Assembly: GCF_015207005.2 (NCBI RefSeq)
Contig: NZ_JADEXS020000001.1
Span: forward strand, 3,658,001 to 3,722,000
Source of the DNA: Desmonostoc muscorum LEGE 12446
GTDB lineage: Bacteria; Cyanobacteriota; Cyanobacteriia; Cyanobacteriales; Nostocaceae
Length of the DNA: 64,000 bases
Direction of reading: 5' to 3'
Part shown: positions 47,242-54,205 of the stretch, piece by piece
Layout of the letters: the number at the start of each line of letters is the position of its first letter
Numbering within the stretch: position 1 is the first letter of the stretch
The notes under the pieces: generated by a model
The model's database searches: none
What the model was told of the DNA's origin: nothing
What the model saw: only the letters and a program-made list of their open reading frames with translations
Translations under genes and position numbers: made by a program

Positions 47242-47521
47242 AATCGCCTTTAAACCCGTGTGCAAACATAATAATTTTAAAGTAATGCAATTGCATTGTC
47301 ATGTCAAGGTGATTTTGCACCGAGAAATTAGGTTGCTTTCGGTGTAATGCAAAATTATGGTTCTTCAGCTATTGGTCTTGGCGATCGCACCAATAAAATA
47401 TTCTCTGAAAAAATGCGATACTCCAGAGGAGTCGCTTCCCTTCTCCTTCCCTTCGGGACGCTAAGAGCGAACGGAGACGCTGCGCGAACGCGAACGCAAT
47501 CTTCTAAATACCATAATTGCT
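47242..47521. other. Promoter-side spacer of prlF with repeat copy 2
   Basis: Holds repeat copy 2 (47381–47420), and a degenerate palindromic repeat GGGACGCTAAGAGCGAACGGAGACGCTGCG (about 47456–47486). No supported gene. Confidence 0.5.
47381..47420. repeat. HIP1-ended dispersed repeat, copy 2
   Basis: GCGATCGCACCAATAAAATA followed by TTCTCTGAAAAAATGCGAT, nearly identical to copy 1, but the right HIP1 octamer is broken (GCGATACT). It lies between the prlF promoter and the MazF gene end. Confidence 0.65.
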
Positions 47522-47860
47522 TTAAATACTTAAAACTATCGCTAATGCTTGAGAGATTAGTAACATCTCCGGTTCTGATAATGCTCCCAATTCTCTTACT
47601 AATCTATTTTCAGAAACAGAACGTATCTGGAAAGTATCAACAGCAGAAATTTTAGCTAGATTATTTTCTGTATTTGGCTCTAATCTAACCATCCAAGCTC
47701 TTGCTGCAAAGCTATCTTTCCAATCTGTAAGAGGTACAATTACTTTCAGTGGTAAAATGCCGATCGCATCATCGTTAACTATCACGCATGGACGAGTTTT
47801 ACCGATTTCTGTACCTATGGTTGGATTGAGATTTACCAGCCAAATTTCACCTCGATGCAT
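47522..47860 (-). CDS. MazF/PemK-family mRNA interferase toxin
   Basis: 112 residues. The family start MHRGEIWLVNLNPTIGTEIGKTRPCVIVNDD is followed by VIVPLTDW, VRLEPNTENNL and DTFQIRSVSENRLVRELG. The conserved Arg (KTRP) and Ser/Asp (VD.FQIRSVS) positions of the endoribonuclease are present. It is preceded by a small acidic partner gene, with 12 bp between them. A ribosome-independent RNA-cutting toxin is the expected activity. Confidence 0.92.
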   Translation of the reverse strand: MHRGEIWLVNLNPTIGTEIGKTRPCVIVNDDAIGILPLKVIVPLTDWKDSFAARAWMVRLEPNTENNLAKISAVDTFQIRSVSENRLVRELGALSEPEMLLISQALAIVLSI

Positions 47861-47872
47861 TGTCTTTATCGC

Positions 47873-48118
47873 TTAAATATCTGTATTTGAATAATCGTAA
47901 AATTCTTCACCTTCAATTTCAGAGAAAACAAGTAATTGGCTACCGGGAGCATAATCTTGTATTGCTGTTTTGGCAGCAGCAGCTAAAGCACGTTTTTGTT
48001 CTTCTTCTGTGAGATTGTTTTGTTTTTGATGAATTATTTCTAGTGCTGCTTCTGCTATTTTTAAGCAGTCGGTTATACTGAGTTGGGGTAGTGTGTTGAG
48101 AATTTGTTTAGTTTCCAT
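47873..48118 (-). CDS. Cognate antitoxin of the MazF-type toxin
   Basis: 81 residues. It starts METKQILNTLPQLSITDCLKIAEAALEII, is helical and acidic, with AAAAKTAIQDYAPGSQLLVFSEIEGEEFYDY at the C-terminus. This type is usually found directly upstream of MazF-like toxins in cyanobacteria. No AbrB or RHH DNA-binding motif is obvious, so the mode of autoregulation is unclear. Confidence 0.75.
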   Translation of the reverse strand: METKQILNTLPQLSITDCLKIAEAALEIIHQKQNNLTEEEQKRALAAAAKTAIQDYAPGSQLLVFSEIEGEEFYDYSNTDI

Positions 48119-48418
48119 AGGTTTATAAAAATATAATTTTTTATATTATACATCAGCAGGCTATAAGATAAAAAGCTCTTATTAATCAACCAAATTAACC
48201 GCGATCGCACCAAAAATATTCTCTCAAAAAATGCGATCGCAGTATTTAGGATATTGCGATCGCACAATATAAAAGCGATCGCATCAAGATATTTTTCCTA
48301 ATAAATTCATATTTGAATGAATTTAACCACCACACCCAAAATTAAAAATTTTTCTGCCGAAAGCGGAAGAGGGAAAAGTGAAGAAGTGTAAAGGGGAACA
48401 GGGGAAAAGAGAAAAGGG
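48119..48418. other. Intergenic region with HIP1 cluster
   Basis: Four GCGATCGC octamers occur within about 85 bp (48201–48285), including repeat copy 3. The region near 48340–48410 is an agggaaaagtgaagaag-type purine-rich stretch. No gene is visible. Confidence 0.6.
48201..48260. repeat. HIP1-ended dispersed repeat, copy 3
   Basis: GCGATCGCACCAAAAATATT, an A-run and ATGCGATCGC repeat the arrangement of copy 1, including a third HIP1 site about 20 bp further on (48253–48260). Another HIP1 lies at about 48277–48284. Confidence 0.65.
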
Positions 48419-48556
48419 CTACTGAAGAATCCTCCCAACCGCACAGACAACACGAAAACCAATACCGCCGTTGATGTCGCCGCGCCCCGCCCCAACATAG
48501 ACGTGGCGGGACGCGGAACGGCAGTATTTAGGATAGTTGAGCCAGGAACCGCCCCG
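48419..48556 (-). other. Candidate DGR variable region (VR) at the C-terminus of the kinase–FGE protein
   Basis: The last 45 codons run RGGSWLNYPKYCRSASR, then HVYVGAGRGDINGGIGFRVVC, then seven more residues and stop. In cyanobacterial DGR targets the template encodes Asn (AAY) at the equivalent surface positions. Here those positions carry CTC, AAC, TAT, TAC, TCC, CAC, GTC, TAT, GTT, GGC, GAC, AAC, GGC and GGT. These codons all keep the third-base C/T of an AAY template and vary only at the first two bases. No reverse transcriptase or template repeat is in the window. Confidence 0.45.
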
Positions 48557-51016
48557 CACACACCTGAAATTTGTATTATTACTGACCCACGCCCTGCCAT
48601 CTGTTGGTGCGCCATTGTAATTATCATGGTAATCGTCTTGACACCACTCCAAAACATTGCCATGCATATCGTATAAACCAAAAGCATTAGGGGGAAAACT
48701 GCCTACTGGGGTTGTTTTTTGGCGATATGTACCTTTGGGTGCAGAGGCATATGTAGAAATCCCGTCGTAATTTACTAAATCTGGCGTAATCGTTTCACCA
48801 AAATAAAACGGCGTAGTCGTCCCCGCACGACAGGCGTATTCCCACTCTGCTTCACTTGGTAGCTTGTAGGTACGTCCTGTTTTCTGACTTAACTTTTGAC
48901 AAAATTCCACCGCATCATCCCAACTCACTGTTTCTACAGGTAGTTTCTCACCTTGAAACCGAGCAGGATTCGTCCCCATAATTGCTTGATACTGGGCTTG
49001 GGTGACTTCATATCTCCCCATGAAAAATCCACGAACTGTCACCTGATGCTGTGGACTTTCATTTTCGCCTCTCTCTACTTCCCCCTCCGGTGAACCCATC
49101 TTAAAGGTTCCCCCTGGTATCTGCACCATTTCCAAGGTGACACCATTCCCCAAGTCTTCCACAAAGTATTTTGCCTCCCCATTGCGGCGGTTGGTGATGG
49201 TTCCCTTTGCATCAACTGTCACTGTTTTAAAATTAAAGGTTTGTAGGGATAATTCTTTTCTAAAAGCATCCGTAATTAGCTTACCCACAGTCACAGTTAC
49301 ACCCAACCCAACACTCATCCAGCCAACAGTTTGAATAAATTTCCGCCGTGATGGTACAACAACAACTACTGGTGATTCCTTTAATAATTCCAACCATTCC
49401 TGCATAGTTTGGGGACGGTTTTCTGGTTCCAACTCCATCCCCTTGAGGATTGCTTGATTTACCCTGTCGCTAATACTAGAATTAATCTGCTGTGGTGATT
49501 TTAATACTGTACCAGTAGCCCTATTTGGAGCTACAGGAGGCAATCTATTTGTTAACAGAAAATACAGCGTTGCAGCTAAAGCATAAATATCAGTGTAAGC
49601 GCCCCTTGGTGCAACTGTTTGATATTGTTCAATTGGCGCGAAGCAATGAGATAAATATGGAGTGTGAATCTGTGTCAAATCAGGCAGAAACTCTCGTGCA
49701 ATGCCAAAATCAATTAATACTGCTTCTCGTTTGTGAGAACGCACAATAATATTTGCTGGCTTCACATCCCGATGTAACAAACCATTTTGATGCACTACTG
49801 TTAACGCTTCACCTATCTGCTGGATGTAACCTAATGCTTCGGCTTCTGACAAAACACCTAAACGCTGCACCCTATCAGCAAGGTGTTCCCCTTCAATATA
49901 TTCCATTGCCATGCACCAAAGTTGCCCTTCTGGGAATACTTCCCTAATTTTGACAACATGGGGATGGTTGCATTTTGCTAATTTTACAGCTTCGTTAAGA
50001 AAATCTTGCTGAAGTCTGGCAAAATCTGGACGGCGTTGCACTGTTTCATTCAAGGTTTTGATGACAACTGGTTGATTATTTTCATCTCTGGCTAAATAAG
50101 TAATGCCAAAACCACCTTGAGCAAGATCATTTTCAATAGTATATTTGCCATTTTGTAACTGATATCCGCTTTTCCAAATTGTGACAACTTCATCTGTCAG
50201 CAATTTTAGCCATTCCTGCATAGTTTGGGGACGGTTTTTTGGTTCTACTTCCATCCCTTTGAGAATTGCTTGATTTAATTCATTGCTAATACTAGAAATA
50301 TGCTCCTGTGGGGAAACCAATGGCAGATTATAGGCTTTACGCTGAAAAGATTCAGTTGGTCTTTTGGCGGTGATTGCGTAGTATAGGGAAGCTGCGAGGG
50401 AATAAACATCAACGTAGGGTTTTCTATCTCCCCGCATTTGTTCGTGGGGTGCAAATCCCGGATTTCCAAAAAATCTGGAACTAACGGTTGTTGGCATTGT
50501 CTCACCCGCAATGCCAAAGTCGATTAATACTGCTTTGCCATCCTGTTGAATCATTATATTACCAGGATGGGCATCTCTATGGACTAATCCAGCCTGATGG
50601 ACAACTTTCAATGCTTCACCAATTTGCATAATATATTGCAAAGCTTCTTGTGTTGGTAATGCTCCTCTTTTTTGAATCAGCTTAAATAAACTATCTCCCT
50701 GAACAAAATCCATTACCAAACAGTAAGTATCACCCTCGTTAAATAAATCCCTGACACGGACAATATTTGGGTGCTGCTTTTCGGAAAGCTTTTCTAGTCG
50801 CTGTCCTTCATCGATAAATCGCTTGATATATTTGGGATATTCTGGATCGTGGCACAGGCTTTCGTTGGGGGTTTTAATCACTACAAGGTTGTTCAGTAGT
50901 GCGTGTCGCGCTTTGTAGGTAATACCGAAGCCACCTTGTCCCAGAATTTGTTCAATTACATACTTACCGCCCTGCAACTGCTGTCCAGCTATCCAAACCA
51001 TAGGGTTTTCGATCAA
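48419..51016 (-). CDS. Tandem Ser/Thr kinase–FGE-sulfatase-like protein; candidate DGR target
   Basis: 865 residues. Kinase 1 (about 15–260) has GQGGFGITYKA, VVIK, HRDAHPGN (His replaces the catalytic-loop Lys) and IDFGIA. Kinase 2 (about 284–545) has AQGGFGITYLA, VVIK, a canonical HRDVKPAN near 412 and IDFGIA. A single transmembrane helix lies near 560–582. The C-terminal FGE-sulfatase/C-type-lectin-like domain (about 625–865) has MVQIPGGTFKMGSP, WEYACRAG, GNVLEWCQDDY and the end RGGSW...CRSASR...GFRVVC. The first catalytic Cys of true FGEs (RGGSYLC) is Asn here, so formylglycine generation is unlikely. The C-terminus has the arrangement of a DGR variable region. It is probably a membrane-anchored receptor kinase. 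Confidence 0.9.
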   Translation of the reverse strand: MIENPMVWIAGQQLQGGKYVIEQILGQGGFGITYKARHALLNNLVVIKTPNESLCHDPEYPKYIKRFIDEGQRLEKLSEKQHPNIVRVRDLFNEGDTYCLVMDFVQGDSLFKLIQKRGALPTQEALQYIMQIGEALKVVHQAGLVHRDAHPGNIMIQQDGKAVLIDFGIAGETMPTTVSSRFFGNPGFAPHEQMRGDRKPYVDVYSLAASLYYAITAKRPTESFQRKAYNLPLVSPQEHISSISNELNQAILKGMEVEPKNRPQTMQEWLKLLTDEVVTIWKSGYQLQNGKYTIENDLAQGGFGITYLARDENNQPVVIKTLNETVQRRPDFARLQQDFLNEAVKLAKCNHPHVVKIREVFPEGQLWCMAMEYIEGEHLADRVQRLGVLSEAEALGYIQQIGEALTVVHQNGLLHRDVKPANIIVRSHKREAVLIDFGIAREFLPDLTQIHTPYLSHCFAPIEQYQTVAPRGAYTDIYALAATLYFLLTNRLPPVAPNRATGTVLKSPQQINSSISDRVNQAILKGMELEPENRPQTMQEWLELLKESPVVVVVPSRRKFIQTVGWMSVGLGVTVTVGKLITDAFRKELSLQTFNFKTVTVDAKGTITNRRNGEAKYFVEDLGNGVTLEMVQIPGGTFKMGSPEGEVERGENESPQHQVTVRGFFMGRYEVTQAQYQAIMGTNPARFQGEKLPVETVSWDDAVEFCQKLSQKTGRTYKLPSEAEWEYACRAGTTTPFYFGETITPDLVNYDGISTYASAPKGTYRQKTTPVGSFPPNAFGLYDMHGNVLEWCQDDYHDNYNGAPTDGRAWVSNNTNFRCVRGGSWLNYPKYCRSASRHVYVGAGRGDINGGIGFRVVCAVGRILQ

Positions 51017-51091
51017 GCGATATTTGCCAATATTATGACAATAATGCCATAGTTACGCAATTACACTTAATAATCTGTTAGTACGTTTTCC

Positions 51092-51691
51092 TCATGAATG
51101 AGAAACAGGTTTTTTCAGTACGCTGGGGATAGCCTCCATGACTCTGGTTGCAATTTGTTCTGGTGTTTCTTCCTGAGCGATCGCAATTCTGATATCGGCT
51201 TGGGCGTATAATGATTGGCGTTGTTCGAGGAGCGATCGCAATTTACCTTTAGGATCAACATCTTGCAGCAGTGGTCTTGTGGTATCCTCAGCCAAACGCC
51301 TGTAAATTAATTCCACTGACGCATCTAACCACACTATCAAACCGTGGTGTAGATAACCCCAGTTTTCTCGCTGCAATACAATACCGCCACCAGTTGCGAT
51401 CGTTAACTTTGTAAAAGCACAAACCTGTGACAGCACATCGGTTTCTAACTTGCGAAATGCTGCTTCTCCTTCATCGGCAAATATCTGATTAATGGATTTA
51501 CCTGCTGCTTGGGCAATAACATCATCAGTATCCACATACCCATAACCCAGCTGCTTCGCTAGTAAGCGCCCCACTGTCGTCTTACCAACGCCCATCATAC
51601 CAATTAAGTACAGGTTGACTCCTTGTAATAAATTGCCCACCAGTTGCTTTGCTCCAATTGTGAGTTCTAAGTGCTGAGTTACAATCCCCAA
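51092..51691 (-). CDS. aroK: Shikimate kinase AroK
   Basis: 199 residues from a TTG start (LGIVTQHLEL). Walker A GMMGVGKTT is near residue 32, YVDTDDVI near 50 (shikimate-binding Asp), the FRKLE motif near 79 and GGGIVLQ near 100; the lid region has RPLLQ. It phosphorylates shikimate in the aromatic amino acid pathway. Cyanobacterial AroK proteins often have this extended N-terminus of ~25 residues. Confidence 0.92.
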   Translation of the reverse strand: MGIVTQHLELTIGAKQLVGNLLQGVNLYLIGMMGVGKTTVGRLLAKQLGYGYVDTDDVIAQAAGKSINQIFADEGEAAFRKLETDVLSQVCAFTKLTIATGGGIVLQRENWGYLHHGLIVWLDASVELIYRRLAEDTTRPLLQDVDPKGKLRSLLEQRQSLYAQADIRIAIAQEETPEQIATRVMEAIPSVLKKPVSHS

Positions 51692-52455
51692 TTATAAACC
51701 CAAATAATCATACATGCGCCCTCAAGCGATGTCAGATACTTGATTATGCATGACAATGGAAAAGCGATCGCTTTTACAAAAAATATATAGCCTCTAATAT
51801 TAATTGTTTTCATAACCTGACAAAATCTCTTTTTGTAACTTCCGCACCGAGATACAGCAGAATTGCGCTGTAGCAATACAAAAATATTCCCTAAGATAGA
51901 TGTGCTTTGAAAAAGCACATTTTGTCTTTCTTTTCAATGCGTAAGTCTTAGCTTCTATCAATTCATCTTTTATTTGAATGGAATCAACTGCCATTATTAC
52001 TGTTATTCATGTATTGAAAATAACAGGCGAAAGAAATTAAGAATTATTCAGTAGAAATAAACGCTTAATACTTTCACGAATTTAGTAACTTTCGTGAGGT
52101 AACTTAACAAATTTTGTTGAGCTATATTTATGTTTAACGGAAATTTAACATAACTTGTTTGAAACTTTATCGAAACAATTTCTGTCTATTGAAATGATTC
52201 CGATTTTTCTCTAGTGGGTGATTTTTAAGTATAAAAATACTGTGTTTTTTCCAGCACCAAGTAGCTTTTCTAAAAATTCAGTTATAACAAGCCCCAAATA
52301 ATTCATTGTTGATTATTAAGGTGTAAATGATGACTTGTAAACCATAATTATCCAAAAAAAATTTGCAAATAATTAAGTTTCGACACAAAAACTACTGCAT
52401 ATTTCACTTGAATGAGCCTGAATTAATAAATAGTAGGATCAATGAGGCGTCAACT
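51692..52455. other. Long intergenic region aroK–small conserved protein
   Basis: About 760 bp. A hairpin TGTGCTTTG-AAAAAGCACA type lies near 51901–51921 (minus-strand reading has TGTGCTTTTTCAAAGCACA). A 64-codon minus-strand frame starting at 51994 (MAVDSIQIKDEL) has no recognised relatives and is doubtful. The stretch 52050–52440 is AT-rich leader for the next gene. Confidence 0.45.
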
Positions 52456-52650
52456 ATGAATCGAATTCGTGACGTTGTACAAGAAGCTTTAGCAACTGGC
52501 TATTTGACAGTGGAAGCTGAAGATCAACTACGACAACTGTTGACTACCCGTTATGACTTGGAAGATTTTAATGCTTTCATGACTTTGCAGGAAGCTGCCA
52601 TGACTGGTAAAGTCAAGCAAGAGTCCAGAGAGCGGTGTGGTATCAAGTAA
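52456..52650 (+). CDS. Small conserved cyanobacterial protein
   Basis: 64 residues: MNRIRDVVQEALATGYL, TVEAEDQLRQLLTTRYDLED, then FNAFMTLQEAAMTGKV. It is helical, with a QEA-x2-GYLT-x-EAE-x-QLRQLL pattern seen in small conserved proteins of this group. A longer frame begins at 52363, but ATG 52456 matches the conserved N-terminus. The function is unknown. Confidence 0.75.
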   Translation: MNRIRDVVQEALATGYLTVEAEDQLRQLLTTRYDLEDFNAFMTLQEAAMTGKVKQESRERCGIK

Positions 52651-52737
52651 AGACGCAGCTTAATACACGAAAATTCAGAATTCAGTAGTCAGAATTCAGC
52701 AGTAAAACAGGCTTAATACCTAGCTTTGAGTCCTAGT

Positions 52738-52772
52738 TTGTGTACTTCATTAACTGGAAATCCGCTGTATGT
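52738..52772 (+). repeat. Tail-only copy of a dispersed repeat
   Basis: The sequence TGTGTACTTCATTAACTGGA followed by AATCCGCTGTATG matches the tail of the repeats at 19232–19305 and 63061–63120. The hairpin half is missing. Confidence 0.5.
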
Positions 52773-52773
52773 C

Positions 52774-53466
52774 TTATCGGCGGGGGCGTTGATTGTCATC
52801 TTCAAAGTCATCATCAAAAAATTCCCAATCATCCTCATCTGCTTGATTCGTAGTTGGTGGCTGATAAGGAGGAATAATTACTCGGTAATCAGCATCATAA
52901 ATTGATTCAGTTTTTCCCGCAGCCGTATTTTTTGGCTCACGATAGCTGTAGGAGTAAACTGAACCAGACCCAGAACTGCTTTTAGGTTGTGATTGACGTT
53001 CGTAAGTTTTAGAGTCTCTAGACTGTTGAGTTTGAGGATTAGGGGTAGGCGCTTCTTCTGAATTTTCATCAAAGTTCCAATCATCTCCACTACTATTTGT
53101 CTCCCAATCGTCAAATACTTCGTTGCTAGGTTCTTCTTTTTTACTAGCTGGTGGTGGTGGACTAGGACGAGCAGATGTAGGTTCTTGTCTACGATTTGCC
53201 TTTGCAGAAGGTGAAGTTACTGTTGGTCTGTCAGGAGTTTGGCGTTGTCCTGGGGCAAAATAATTGGATAATTTAAACAATGTCGCAATCAGTATAGATG
53301 TGAAAGCACCAGTGACGGTACTGAACAAAACCCACATCGCTAGTGGTAATGGTTGAGTCCGCAGACCTAAAAATACTAGCGATAGAGGAGGTGACCAATT
53401 TTGAACTAACAACAGCGTTAGTCCTCCCAGTACCGCCACCAATAGAATTAAGCGAATTACAGCCAT
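52774..53466 (-). CDS. LapA-domain-like membrane protein with acidic low-complexity tail
   Basis: 230 residues from ATG 53466; an in-frame start at 53505 translates an intergenic repeat. Two N-terminal membrane helices (IRLILLVAVLGGLTLLLVQNW and PLAMWVLFSTVTGAFTSILIATLF) form a LapA-like (DUF1049) hairpin. The remaining ~150 residues are Pro/Ser/Gln/Asp-rich and disordered, ending in repeated DDW/DDDFEDD acidic motifs. The function is unknown. Confidence 0.75.
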   Translation of the reverse strand: MAVIRLILLVAVLGGLTLLLVQNWSPPLSLVFLGLRTQPLPLAMWVLFSTVTGAFTSILIATLFKLSNYFAPGQRQTPDRPTVTSPSAKANRRQEPTSARPSPPPPASKKEEPSNEVFDDWETNSSGDDWNFDENSEEAPTPNPQTQQSRDSKTYERQSQPKSSSGSGSVYSYSYREPKNTAAGKTESIYDADYRVIIPPYQPPTTNQADEDDWEFFDDDFEDDNQRPRR

Positions 53467-53567
53467 AACAAAGGCAAAAGATAAAAGGTACAAGCCAGAA
53501 GGCAAAAGGCAAAAGGTAAAAGGTAAAAGTGACTCTATCTTTCTTTTACCCTTTTACTTTTACCTTT

Positions 53568-54188
53568 TTACTTCCTTCCTTGCCAGCGCTGAATTGGGAT
53601 ACAGTCAATATCTAGTTGATCTAAAGCACGGGCAACTACAAAATCAACTAAATCCTCAATGGTTTGGGGATTGTGATACCAGGCGGGAATAGCGGGGACA
53701 ATTCTAACTCCAACTTCTGCCAAAGAAGTTAAATTACGCAGATGAATCAAGCTAAAAGGGGTTTCACGGGGGACAATCACCAGTTTTCGCCCTTCTTTGA
53801 GTTGGACATCAGCTGCGCGTTCTAGTAAATCAGAACTCAGGCCAACCGTTAGCTTTGCTACTGTACTCATACTGCATGGAATAATTATCATCCCCAGGGT
53901 GGCAAAGGAACCACTGGCAATTCCAGCACCAACATCACCCCAAGGATGACAGCGTAGCTTACCAGAAAGTGGAACTCCTGCTTGCTCTCGCCAGAATTGT
54001 TCTTGTTGAGTTGGTTCTGGTGGCATCCGAATTTCCTGTTCTGACTGCCAAACCATGTAAGTTGATCTAGAGGCAACCAGTTCAATACTATACTCTGCTT
54101 CCAACAGAAATTTGAGAGCGCGAACGGCGTAAATCAGACCAGATGCGCCAGATACGCCCAAAATCAAAGGTTTAGTGTTATTTGACAC
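53568..54188 (-). CDS. ubiX: Flavin prenyltransferase UbiX
   Basis: 206 residues. The N-terminal FMN-binding motif is LGVSGASGLIYAVRALKFLL, with ASRSTYMVWQ and the conserved IIPCSMSTVAKL...GLSSDLLERAADV segment and VPRETPFSLIHLRNL. It makes prenylated FMN for UbiD-type decarboxylases in quinone biosynthesis. It lies 17 bp downstream of rnr on the same strand, so the two are probably co-transcribed. Confidence 0.93.
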   Translation of the reverse strand: MSNNTKPLILGVSGASGLIYAVRALKFLLEAEYSIELVASRSTYMVWQSEQEIRMPPEPTQQEQFWREQAGVPLSGKLRCHPWGDVGAGIASGSFATLGMIIIPCSMSTVAKLTVGLSSDLLERAADVQLKEGRKLVIVPRETPFSLIHLRNLTSLAEVGVRIVPAIPAWYHNPQTIEDLVDFVVARALDQLDIDCIPIQRWQGRK

Positions 54189-54205
54189 GTAAAATCTAAA
54201 AGTAT

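Noticed and set aside
51800..51994. 64-codon minus-strand ORF in the aroK downstream region
   Set aside because: No recognised relatives, and a hairpin interrupts it; kept only as a remark under the intergenic entry.
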